From Streptosporangiaceae bacterium (GTDB taxonomy: Bacteria > Actinomycetota > Actinomycetes > Streptosporangiales > Streptosporangiaceae), in NCBI GenBank assembly GCA_019239975.1, contig JAFAZE010000145.1, forward strand, positions 29,395-93,394: 64,000 nt of DNA. Reading direction: 5' to 3'. Within the stretch, counting starts at the first letter, position 1, and each line of letters opens with the position of its first letter. Position numbers and translations under genes: made by a program. The notes beneath the pieces were generated by a model. The model was not told the origin of the DNA. It was given only the letters and a program-made list of their open reading frames with translations, and ran no database searches. Below, one piece after another: positions 32,682-40,225 of this stretch.

Positions 32682-34319
32682 ATGTACTTCACCCTCGCGG
32701 TGAGCGCGCCCGGCGCCGCCCACCTCGACGCGCTGACGCGTGAGGCCTGCGCCACCGACCCGCGGACCATGCCGGTCCCCGGGCCGCCCGGCGTGACCTG
32801 GCGCTCCGCCGACGGCCGCGCGGCGATCGTTCAGTGGCCCGGCCCCGCGAGCGGCGGGGAGCAAGGCGGAGACCGGGCAGGCGGCACGGCCGCCCCGGCC
32901 GCGCCGTCGCGGTCGCACTCGGGCACGATCTGGGCCGAGGACACCGGCGGCGCCCCGGTGGTGTGCGGCCGCACGTCCGTCACCCGCGTGGATCCGGTGT
33001 ACGCCGCCGAGAGCGGCGGCGCGGTGGTTCTTTCCGACCGCGCCAGCTGGGCGGCGGCCGTCACGGGGCGGCTCGGCACCCCGGACCCGAACCTGATCTG
33101 CGCGCTGCTCAACCCCGGGTACCCGCTCGGCGCCACGACGCCGTACGCGGGCGTCCGGGCCCTCGGCGGCGCCTTGTCGGTTCGCGCGCTGGCGGGCACC
33201 GCGACCGGTTCCGCGGTCCGCCCGGCCGCGCCCGAGGATGACGTTGCCGAGAGCGGTGGCGCGAGGGAGGTCGCGGCGGCGCTGGTCGCGGCCATCGAGC
33301 CGCTGCGCGCTGCCCCGGCGCCGGTCGAGCTGAGCCTGACCGGCGGCAAGGACAGCCGCATCGTGGCCGCCGCGCTGGTCGCGGCGGGGGTACCGGTGCT
33401 CGCCCACACCCACGGCTTCGCCGGCCATCCCGACGTGGTGATAGCGGCCCAGATCGCCGAGCGCCTCGGCATCGAGCACACCGTGCGGGTGCCCGTCGCC
33501 CCCGGCGGGGAGGCGGACCCGCTTGGCAGGATCCGCTCCGCGGTGCTCGTCGCCGACGGGATGCTGTCCGCGTTCGAGAACACCGGCAGGCCCGATCCCG
33601 CTCCCCCGTCGGCCGTCACCATCGGCGGGCACGGCGGCGAGCTGCTGCGCGGCGGCTACGCCGAGGTGGCCGCCGGGCACGGTGGGCGGGGCTATCTGTC
33701 GCTGGCCCGCCGGTCGGCCGGCGCCGGCGAGCTGCTGCGCCGCCTCACCACGCGCCGGATCGGGCTGCTGCGGCGCGGCGCGGCGGCGAGGTACGCGGCC
33801 ACCCTGGCGCCGTGGATGGCGGCGCTCGGCCGCGGGCCGCTGCGCGCGCTCGACGACTTCTACCTGGTGAACCGCGCGGGCAGGTGGTCGGCCGCGGCCC
33901 GGCAGGGGTACCTGATCCGGGAGGAACTCGTCCAGCCGCTGTTCGACGACCGGGTTGTGCGCGCAGCACGCCGCGTTCCGTTGACCGAAAGGGTGAGCGG
34001 GCATCTGTCGCGCGCCGTTGCCGCCGAGCTCAGCCCGGCACTGACCGATGTGCCGCTCGCCGGCAAGGGGCCGTCCGCGTTCGACTGGCGGCGGGATTAC
34101 GGCGCCGAGATCGCCGGGTTCCTGCGCGAGTACGTGCTCGACAACGGCGCCGCGGGCGGCCTGTTCGAGGTCGTCAGCCGGCCTGCCGCCGAGCGGGTGC
34201 TGGCGGTGCCGCACGCCGAGCCCGGCACGGTGTGGGCGCTCGCGACGCTGGCCTGCCTGGTCTCCGGCGACTGGCGCAACGCCCGCGAGCCGTCGGGCCG
34301 CACCTTCCGCGTGGGCTGA
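32682..34319 (+). CDS. Asparagine-synthase-like amidotransferase (no glutaminase Cys)
   Basis: 545 residues. The N-terminal half resembles a class II glutamine amidotransferase remnant but begins MYFTLAVSAP without the required Cys2. The C-terminal half has LSLTGGKDSRIVAAALVAAG (PP-loop pyrophosphatase motif, about residue 223), THGFAGHPDVVIAAQIAERL and TIGGHGGELLRGGYAE. It probably uses ammonia or another amine to amidate a carboxylate after adenylation. In this operon a plausible substrate is the carboxyl of a uronic acid in the polymer. It is 6 bp from the preceding gene. Confidence 0.7.
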   Translation: MYFTLAVSAPGAAHLDALTREACATDPRTMPVPGPPGVTWRSADGRAAIVQWPGPASGGEQGGDRAGGTAAPAAPSRSHSGTIWAEDTGGAPVVCGRTSVTRVDPVYAAESGGAVVLSDRASWAAAVTGRLGTPDPNLICALLNPGYPLGATTPYAGVRALGGALSVRALAGTATGSAVRPAAPEDDVAESGGAREVAAALVAAIEPLRAAPAPVELSLTGGKDSRIVAAALVAAGVPVLAHTHGFAGHPDVVIAAQIAERLGIEHTVRVPVAPGGEADPLGRIRSAVLVADGMLSAFENTGRPDPAPPSAVTIGGHGGELLRGGYAEVAAGHGGRGYLSLARRSAGAGELLRRLTTRRIGLLRRGAAARYAATLAPWMAALGRGPLRALDDFYLVNRAGRWSAAARQGYLIREELVQPLFDDRVVRAARRVPLTERVSGHLSRAVAAELSPALTDVPLAGKGPSAFDWRRDYGAEIAGFLREYVLDNGAAGGLFEVVSRPAAERVLAVPHAEPGTVWALATLACLVSGDWRNAREPSGRTFRVG

Positions 34320-34350
34320 GACTGTACGTCAGCGGCCGTCTGAGGCTTCG

Positions 34351-34398
34351 CTTTCCCCTGGTCTTCGCTTCCCTGGTCTTCGCTTCCCTGGTCTTCCG
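34351..34398 (+). repeat. 15-bp tandem repeat downstream of the amidotransferase gene
   Basis: CTTCCCTGGTCTTCG occurs two full times (34368-34382 and 34383 onward), preceded by an imperfect copy (34351-34367). The pyrimidine-rich strand is on top. It sits 30 bp beyond the stop of the operon and could slow or end transcription. Confidence 0.85.
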
Positions 34399-34429
34399 CG
34401 TCAGCCCGGCGCCGCCGCGCCATGATCAC

Positions 34430-34618
34430 GGAAACGCCGGGCCGCATATGACACCCTTGTTTCCGCCATAGGGTTCGATGCTGGCGCGTCGTGGAAACGC
34501 CGGGTCGTATACAACACCGAGACTTCCGCGATGCAGTTCACACCCGACGTTTCGCGGAAACGCCGGGTCCACAGGCGTCAGCCGATCCATGTCACGCTCA
34601 CCACTACAACGCGGCGCT
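34430..34618 (+). repeat. Three imperfect 63-bp direct repeats
   Basis: GGAAACGCCGGG occurs at 34430, 34493 and 34556, exactly 63 bp apart. Units 1 and 2 also share a CG.ATA..ACACC stretch and a TTCCGC motif at matching positions; unit 3 keeps mainly the first 13 bases. No gene is seen in 34320-34577. The third unit overlaps the toxin remnant. Confidence 0.7.
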
Positions 34619-34649
34619 GTTCCTCCAGGATCACGTAGATCGCGCGCCG
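34578..34649 (-). pseudogene. C-terminal remnant of a RelE/ParE-like toxin
   Basis: Directly after the stop of the DUF6247 gene, in the same frame, 23 codons read RRAIYVILEEQRRVVVVSVT then WIG and a stop (34578-34580). This is the pattern of the last two strands of RelE-family toxins (YRv.Y.ide..r.VvV..vghR). The rest of the toxin is absent. DUF6247 proteins commonly precede such toxins, which supports the reading. Confidence 0.5.
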
Positions 34650-34991
34650 TCAGCGGCCGAGCCTCGCGTTGATCTCCGCCTTGTGGACGTGCCCCGGAAC
34701 CACGTGCACATTGTCTCCGTGCTGCAGTCGCGCGGCCTGGTCGAGCATAATCCGGTGCGCGGCGGCGCCCTGGCGCTGGGTGATCTCTGCGATCTTGCGG
34801 TAGGTGCTGAGCACCTGAATGACGCCCGTCAGATCCAGCGTGCGGGCAGCGCTGGCCATCTCCTCGGCGAAACGCCGCTCGAACTCCGCGCGCTCGTCGT
34901 CGAGGAGCGCGTCACGGATGCTGCGCGGCGTGCTGGGCGACAGCAGCGCGGGTGCCGGCGTGCTGTCTTGGGGCACCGGCAGTGAACTCAT
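34650..34991 (-). CDS. DUF6247 family protein, probable orphan antitoxin
   Basis: 113 residues. IRDALLDDERAEFERRFAEE followed by MASAARTLDLTGVIQVLSTY and RKIAEITQRQGAA is the pattern of actinobacterial DUF6247 proteins, usually found upstream of a RelE-like toxin gene. The C-terminus (HGDNVHVVPGHVHKAEINAR) is divergent. The toxin gene expected next is reduced to its final 23 codons, so the system appears inactive. There is no visible DNA-binding domain. Confidence 0.65.
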   Translation of the reverse strand: MSSLPVPQDSTPAPALLSPSTPRSIRDALLDDERAEFERRFAEEMASAARTLDLTGVIQVLSTYRKIAEITQRQGAAAHRIMLDQAARLQHGDNVHVVPGHVHKAEINARLGR

Positions 34992-35048
34992 GTCTATAGC
35001 TTAGACGGAGAAGCGCGGCGGAGGCCGTACGCGCCGCTGTGTGGCGGC

Positions 35049-36104
35049 TTAGCCGCGGCCGTATTTGTGCTCGGCCTGCCAGAAGAAGACGAGGCCGAGG
35101 GCGAGGAAGACGACGCCCCAGCCAACGGCCCACGCCCACAGCTGCGGGTTGGTCACGATCGGGTGGCAGTACGCCTGGAGCATCGCGTTCGATCCGTGCG
35201 GGCCGCCGCCGGGGTCGCGGTGGAAAAGCGCGCACCTCGCCGCGTTGTACGGCTGGTTGCCGGGCGAGTCGGCCCGGTAGGTCCACATCAGCGAGACCCG
35301 CGTCAGCGAGATGTAGACGGCGGCCGGGTTGAGCGAGAGCACCTTGAGCGCCCATTCGGGTATCTTCGCGGGCAGCGTGGTCACCATGTACATGACGCCG
35401 CAGAAGTACCGGGAGACGCGCAGCAGGAACGGGATCAGCTCGCTGACGTCCTGCACGCTGCCGCCCATGCGGGCGACGATCAGCGCGGCCCCGGTGTTGA
35501 ACATGGTCTGCAGCACCATGGTGGGCACCATCAGGAACCAGTAGAGCGTCAGGTGCTCGCCGCTGCCGATCATGATGGCGAACAGCACCACCAGGCTCAG
35601 CAGCGTCTGCTGGAGCTCCACCAGCACGTACGCGAGCGGCAGCGAGGCACGGGGGAAGTACAGCGCGCGGATCAGCTGGAGGTTGGCCCGCATCACGTTC
35701 GAGCCGGTGACGATCGACCGCTCGGTGAACGCGAACATGAACACCCCGGCGACCAGGAACGCCGGATAGTGCCGCACCCCGCGGCTGGCCTGGAACAGCA
35801 GGCCGAACACCAGGTAGTACACGCCGGCGTTCAGCAGCGGGGTGAGCACCTGCCACAGCTGGCCCAGCCGCGCCTCGGTGTACATGGAGATGTTGCGGGC
35901 GGTCGCGTACCCGACGATGAAGTGCCGCCGCTGCCACAGCATCCGCACGTAGGTGAGCAGCGGCGGGCGCGCCCCGCTCGGCCGCAGGCCGTACTGCGCG
36001 GCCAGTTCGGCCAGCGGCTGGTCAGGCAGCCGCGGGGCGTCTGGCGCGACGGAGACCCCGGCCTCGAGACTGCCTGGGGCGCTTAGCTGCCCGCGATCGC
36101 TCAC
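35049..36104 (-). CDS. ABC-2 type polysaccharide export permease (Wzm/TagG-like)
   Basis: 351 residues. After a 65-residue cytoplasmic start, ARNISMYTEARLGQLWQVLT precedes six membrane helices: LLNAGVYYLVFGLLF, YPAFLVAGVFMFAF, LAYVLVELQQTLLSLVVLFA, FLMVPTMVLQTMFNTGAALI, a fifth at about 230, and LWAWAVGWGVVFLALGLVFF near the end. This is the arrangement of polysaccharide or teichoic-acid exporters. No partner ATPase gene is adjacent. GTG 36104 is the start. It probably exports the polymer built by the genes to the left. Confidence 0.82.
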   Translation of the reverse strand: MSDRGQLSAPGSLEAGVSVAPDAPRLPDQPLAELAAQYGLRPSGARPPLLTYVRMLWQRRHFIVGYATARNISMYTEARLGQLWQVLTPLLNAGVYYLVFGLLFQASRGVRHYPAFLVAGVFMFAFTERSIVTGSNVMRANLQLIRALYFPRASLPLAYVLVELQQTLLSLVVLFAIMIGSGEHLTLYWFLMVPTMVLQTMFNTGAALIVARMGGSVQDVSELIPFLLRVSRYFCGVMYMVTTLPAKIPEWALKVLSLNPAAVYISLTRVSLMWTYRADSPGNQPYNAARCALFHRDPGGGPHGSNAMLQAYCHPIVTNPQLWAWAVGWGVVFLALGLVFFWQAEHKYGRG

Positions 36105-36115
36105 GGCGGAGAAGT

Positions 36116-36832
36116 CTATAGGTGTTTCCCGGCGGCCAGCGCATTCTCCGCGCCCTCGGCGGCGCGCAGGTGCCCGGTGTCATTCAGCGAGCGCACCACG
36201 GCGGGGCCGTCCGGGTACCAGTCGGCCCGCGACAGGCAGGCCACATCCAGGTGCATGCGGTACAGCGAGGCCAGCGGCGCGAGCAGCGCGTGCGCGAGGA
36301 GGACCTTGATCGGCGTCACGTGGCTGACGATCACGACGGTCTGGCCGCGGTAGGACGCGAGCGCTTCGCCGAGGCCCTCGAGCACGCGGCCGGAAACGGC
36401 GGAGATGCTCTCGCCGCCGGGCGGCGCGACCGCGGGATCCGCGAGCCACGCGGCCATCTCCTCGGGCCACCGGTCCCGCGCCTCGGCGAACGTCAGCCCG
36501 TCCCACGCGCCAAAGTCGGCTTCCCCGAACTCCTCCGCCACGACCACCGGGACGCCCGTGGCGAGCGCGACAGCCGACGCGGTGTCCCGTGCCCGGCGCA
36601 GCGGGGAGGTCAGGATCACGGCGGCTCCAGAGCCAGCCAGCCGGGCCGCCGCGGCGGCGGCCTGCGCCGCGCCGTGGGACGTCAGCCCGATATCGGTCCG
36701 CCCGGCGAACCGCTTCTCCACCGACAGCGGCGTCTGCCCGTGCCGCAGCAGCAGCGTGACCGTGGCCTCGCCGGCCGCCGGGACCCAGGTCGCGGCGCTG
36801 GGACGCTGCGTTTCGCCCTGCGTGTCGCCCAA
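36116..36832 (-). CDS. Histidine phosphatase (CobC/phosphoglycerate mutase-like)
   Basis: 238 residues. TLLLRHGQTPLSVEKRFAGR holds the catalytic His (LRHG), ILTSPLRRARDTASAV the second Arg site, and VVIVSHVTPIKVLLAHAL the second catalytic His. In many actinobacteria this domain is the C-terminal half of a bifunctional RNase H/acid phosphatase encoded next to the C4 zinc-ribbon gene. Here the residues before the phosphatase (AATWVPAAGEAT) look like the linker of that fusion, but the RNase H part is missing. It starts 3 bp after the zinc-ribbon gene and belongs to the same operon. Confidence 0.85.
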   Translation of the reverse strand: MGDTQGETQRPSAATWVPAAGEATVTLLLRHGQTPLSVEKRFAGRTDIGLTSHGAAQAAAAAARLAGSGAAVILTSPLRRARDTASAVALATGVPVVVAEEFGEADFGAWDGLTFAEARDRWPEEMAAWLADPAVAPPGGESISAVSGRVLEGLGEALASYRGQTVVIVSHVTPIKVLLAHALLAPLASLYRMHLDVACLSRADWYPDGPAVVRSLNDTGHLRAAEGAENALAAGKHL

Positions 36833-36835
36833 GTT

Positions 36836-37588
36836 CTACAGGCCCGACTCGGGGGTGCGGACGAGGATGCGGCGGCATTCCTCGCAGCGCAGCACCTCAT
36901 CCGGCGGGGACTGCCTGATCGCGTTCAGGTCCACGGTGTTCAGCGACAGGTGGCACCCCTGGCACCTGCCGGCGCGCAGCGCGGCGGCACCGATACCCCC
37001 ATGAGCGTCGCGGAGCTTGTCGTAGAGGCTGAGCAGCTCCGCCGGAACCCCGGAGGCCACCCCGGCCCGCTGGTCCCCCGCCTTGCCCTGCTGCTCGGTG
37101 ATCTCCTGCAGCGCGGCGTCGCGGCGCCCGGTCACCGCCGCTGTCTCGGCGGCCACGGCGTCCCGCTCCGCGGCGAGCGTGTCGCGGTTGCCCTGGATCG
37201 ACTCGCGCTTCTCCATCAGGTCGAGCACGATCTCCTCGAGATCGGACTGCCTGCGCAGCAGCGAGCCGACCTCGGACTGCAGGGATTCGAGCTCGCGCGC
37301 CGAGGACACCTGGCCGGCGTCGAGCCGCTGCCGGTCCTTGTCGATTCTGGCCCGGACCTGGTCCACGTCGCGTTCCGCCCGGCTCTGCTCGCGGTCCAGG
37401 TCGCTGAGCGCGGTGTCGGCCGCGACGATGGCGTCGCCTATCTCGGCGGACCGCGCCGTCAGCCTGGCCAGCTCGGCCTTCTCCGGCAGCGACTGGCGGC
37501 GGTGTTCCAGCCTGCCGAGTTCGGTGTCCAGGTCGGCGAGCTCCAGCAGCCGTAGCTGCGCCTCCGGTGATGCTTTCACGGGTCCCAA
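36836..37588 (-). CDS. C4-type zinc-ribbon coiled-coil protein (CdsZ-like)
   Basis: 250 residues. Residues 10-180 form long helices with heptad patterns (LARLTARSAEIGDAIVAADT, DREQSRAERDVDQVRARIDK), a hairpin coiled coil. The C-terminus has a zinc ribbon made of CQGC (about residue 209) and CEEC near 236. This is the architecture of the mycobacterial Rv2229c/MSMEG_4306 family. The neighbouring phosphatase gene is conserved with it. The role is uncertain; a nucleic-acid or ribosome-related function has been proposed for relatives. Confidence 0.85.
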   Translation of the reverse strand: MGPVKASPEAQLRLLELADLDTELGRLEHRRQSLPEKAELARLTARSAEIGDAIVAADTALSDLDREQSRAERDVDQVRARIDKDRQRLDAGQVSSARELESLQSEVGSLLRRQSDLEEIVLDLMEKRESIQGNRDTLAAERDAVAAETAAVTGRRDAALQEITEQQGKAGDQRAGVASGVPAELLSLYDKLRDAHGGIGAAALRAGRCQGCHLSLNTVDLNAIRQSPPDEVLRCEECRRILVRTPESGL

Positions 37589-37650
37589 CGTTAGCTGCCC
37601 TGGCGGGCAATGTCGTCAGCCGCCCCGGCGGCAATCCGCGTTAGCCGCGC

Positions 37651-37690
37651 CGTTAGGTGCCGTTAGGTGCCGTTAGGCGTCGTTAGCCGA
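37651..37690 (+). repeat. 10-bp tandem repeat, four units
   Basis: CGTTAGGTGC occurs twice exactly, then CGTTAGGCGT and CGTTAGCCGA. The period is close to one helical turn. It lies 35 bp upstream of the PNPOx-like gene and downstream of nothing on its strand, so it may be a stacked binding site in that promoter. Confidence 0.85.
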
Positions 37691-37724
37691 CCCGCGGGCG
37701 ATTGCGCGTGGTAGACACTTCGCC

Positions 37725-38225
37725 ATGGAGATCCCTCGGGTCAGCCGGCCCCACATGCCCGGATACGGCATCGCCGGGCCAGAGCAAGGCAGCGGGCTCC
37801 TGCACTGGTCCTGGGCCGCGGAGCGGCTCACCGCGGCCCGCAACTACTGGGTGGTCAGCGTCTGGCCGGACGGCCGCCCGCACACGATGCCGGTCTGGGG
37901 AATGTGGGACGACAGCACACTGTGGTTCACGAGCAGCACCGGCTCACGGAAAGTCCGCAACCTGATCGCCGACCCGCGATGCTGCGTCAGCACGGAGGAC
38001 GCGTCGGACCCGGTGATCATCGAGGGCATCGCCCGCATCGTGACCGAACCCCCGGTGCTGCAGCGCGTGATCGACCTGATGAACGCCAAGTACCGGACGG
38101 ACCTCGGCGTCGACTTCCTCGACCCGGAGCGGAACGCGACCATCGGGGTGCGGCCGAAACGCGTGTTCAGCATGCTGCACAGCGACTTCACCGGCTCGCC
38201 GACCCGGTGGATTTTCGAGGACTGA
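37725..38225 (+). CDS. Pyridoxamine 5'-phosphate oxidase-like flavin/F420-binding protein
   Basis: 166 residues. WSWAAERLTAARNYWVVSVW then PDGRPHTMPVWGMWDDSTLW and FTSSTGSRKVRNLIADPRCC are the split-barrel features of the PNPOx-like family. VSTEDASDPVIIEGIARIV follows and PKRVFSMLHSDFTGSPTRWI closes the domain. Such proteins bind FMN or F420. The specific substrate is unknown. It is a single gene; a perfect palindrome follows its stop. Confidence 0.82.
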   Translation: MEIPRVSRPHMPGYGIAGPEQGSGLLHWSWAAERLTAARNYWVVSVWPDGRPHTMPVWGMWDDSTLWFTSSTGSRKVRNLIADPRCCVSTEDASDPVIIEGIARIVTEPPVLQRVIDLMNAKYRTDLGVDFLDPERNATIGVRPKRVFSMLHSDFTGSPTRWIFED

Positions 38226-38256
38226 CATAACGCGGCCGGATGGGCGGGAACTCGTT

Positions 38257-38281
38257 TTGCGCTGTTGTAACAACAGCGCAA
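38257..38281. promoter_or_regulatory. Perfect 12-1-12 palindrome
   Basis: TTGCGCTGTTGT, A, ACAACAGCGCAA. It lies 31 bp after the PNPOx-like stop and 84 bp before the sulfite-oxidase-like start. It has no T tract, so it may be an operator (TetR/LacI-like symmetry) for the molybdoenzyme gene as well as a terminator. Confidence 0.6.
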
Positions 38282-38365
38282 TGTCGGCACGGCCGGGCGG
38301 CCAGTATCCAGCTTGTAGCGTGAAAAGAGTATTCACCTGCGATAACCCCGGGCGGGCAGCCAGCG

Positions 38366-40213
38366 ATGACATCACCTTCCACCGCCGCTGAGGCCGGCGG
38401 GCCCGGCCCAAGGCGGCCGCGTCCCCTCACCGGCGCGGCGGCGGGGGTGCTCACCGCCGCGGTGGCGATGGGCGTGGCCCAGCTGTTCGCGGGCCTGACG
38501 GTCCCGCAGGCGTCTCCCGTGCTCGCGGTCGGCCAGGCCGCCATCGACCTGACGCCGTCGGCGGTAAAGAACTCCGCGATCTCCGCGTTCGGGACAAGCG
38601 ACAAAAACTGGCTGCTCGGCGGCATCCTTGTGGTCGTGTGCGCGCTCGCGGCGCTCGTCGGGGTGCTGGCGATCCAGCGGCTGGCGTTCGGGATGTGGGG
38701 ACTGGCGCTCTTCGGCGCGGTAGGGCTGGCCGCCGCGCTCACCCGGCCGAACGCGACGGCGACCAACGTGCTGCCCACGGTGGCCGGCGTGGCGGCAGGC
38801 GCGTTCGCGCTCAGCCGCCTGGTCCGCGCCGCCTATCTGGCCCTGCCGCCGCCCGCTCCGGAGCGGATCGTGTTCGGTTCCGGACCGCCGTCTCCTTCCG
38901 CCTCACCAACCCCTGCGTCCCCGGCTTCCTCAGACGGACGGGACGCCGCGGGCGGAGGGAGCGATGCGGACAGGCGCGACGCGGCGGAGGGAGGGAGCGA
39001 TGCGGACAGGCGGGACGGAGCGGGCGGAGGGAACGATGCGGACAGGCGGGACGGAGCGGGCGAACTGCGGGCTCCGGGCCTGCTTGGCATCGGCGTTCCC
39101 GGAGGTACAGGGCCGCCACCGGCGGCACGGCCGGGCGCACCATCCCCTGGCCGCCGGAAGTTCCTCACCAGCGCAAGCTTCGCCGTGGTGGCTGCCGCGG
39201 TCAGCGAGGTGGGTGGCCGCGAGCTGTCCACCAGGAAAAACGTCAGCGCTGCCCGGTCGGCGCTGCGCCTTCCCGCCCCGTCGGTGCGCGCTCCCGCCAT
39301 GCCCGCCGGTACTGACCTGCGCATCCCCGGGCTCAGTTCTTTTATCACTCCAAACGGAGAGTTCTATCGCGTCGATACGGACCTGTTCCTGCCGCAGGTG
39401 GATCCGGGCAACTGGCAGCTCCGCATCCACGGCATGGTCGCGCGCGAGGTCGTGGTGAGTTTCGGCACGCTGCTCCGCCAGCCGCTGATCGAGGATTACG
39501 TGACGCTCACCTGCGTCTCCAACCCCGTCAGCGGACCCTACGTCGGCAACGCGAAGTGGCTCGGCGCCCGGCTGGCCGACCTGATCCGCTCGGCCCGCCC
39601 GCTGGCCGGCGCCGATCAGCTGCTGTGCACGTCCGCGGACGGCTTCACGTCTGGCACGCCGCTCGCCGTGGTCCTCGATGGGAGGGACGCTCTCCTCGCG
39701 GTCGCCATGAACGGCGAGGCGCTGCCCATCGAACACGGCTTCCCGGCGCGGCTGGTGGTGCCGGGGCTCTACGGCTACGTTTCCGCCTGCAAGTGGGTGG
39801 CGGACATCGAGGTCACCACGTTCAGCTCCGCCTACTCCTACTGGGCGCAGCGCGGCTGGTCGCAGCAGGCGCCGATCAAGACCGAGTCGCGGATCGATGT
39901 CCCCGCCGGCGGGACGGTCGCTCCCGGCCGGGTGCCGGTGGCCGGTGTGGCCTGGGCTCAGCACAAGGGAATCGCCGCCGTCGAGGTTCGAGTGGACCAT
40001 GGCCCCTGGCACGAAGCAACTCTGGCCGCGGTGCCGGGCATCGACTCGTGGCGGCAGTGGGTATGGCACTGGGACGCCACTCCCGGCTCGCACCTGATCG
40101 AGGCCCGCGCCACCGACGCGGGCGGCTACACCCAGACGAGCGCTGAGGCGCCTCCCGAGCCCAACGGCGCGACCGGCTACCCGTCCGTGAACGTGACCGT
40201 CCGCCGCTCCTGA
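38366..40213 (+). CDS. Membrane-anchored sulfite oxidase-like molybdopterin oxidoreductase
   Basis: 615 residues. Residues 20-160 contain about four to five membrane helices. A low-complexity linker (residues 175-235, GRDAAGGGSDADRRD repeats) follows. A twin-Arg-free RRKFLTSASF segment near 265 precedes the sulfite-oxidase-type Mo domain: LRIPGLSSFITPNGEFYRVD, WQLRIHGMVAREVVVSF, LTCVSNPVSGPYVGNAKWLG with the ligand Cys383, and VPGLYGYVSACKWVADIEV. A C-terminal dimerisation domain ends the protein. The substrate is unknown. A MOSC gene lies convergent next to it. Confidence 0.85.
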   Translation: MTSPSTAAEAGGPGPRRPRPLTGAAAGVLTAAVAMGVAQLFAGLTVPQASPVLAVGQAAIDLTPSAVKNSAISAFGTSDKNWLLGGILVVVCALAALVGVLAIQRLAFGMWGLALFGAVGLAAALTRPNATATNVLPTVAGVAAGAFALSRLVRAAYLALPPPAPERIVFGSGPPSPSASPTPASPASSDGRDAAGGGSDADRRDAAEGGSDADRRDGAGGGNDADRRDGAGELRAPGLLGIGVPGGTGPPPAARPGAPSPGRRKFLTSASFAVVAAAVSEVGGRELSTRKNVSAARSALRLPAPSVRAPAMPAGTDLRIPGLSSFITPNGEFYRVDTDLFLPQVDPGNWQLRIHGMVAREVVVSFGTLLRQPLIEDYVTLTCVSNPVSGPYVGNAKWLGARLADLIRSARPLAGADQLLCTSADGFTSGTPLAVVLDGRDALLAVAMNGEALPIEHGFPARLVVPGLYGYVSACKWVADIEVTTFSSAYSYWAQRGWSQQAPIKTESRIDVPAGGTVAPGRVPVAGVAWAQHKGIAAVEVRVDHGPWHEATLAAVPGIDSWRQWVWHWDATPGSHLIEARATDAGGYTQTSAEAPPEPNGATGYPSVNVTVRRS

Positions 40214-40225
40214 CCGTCATGATCA

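Noticed and set aside
34430..34618. Possible CRISPR array
   Set aside because: Repeats are only about 12 bp exact, units diverge after that, only three occur, and no cas genes are near.
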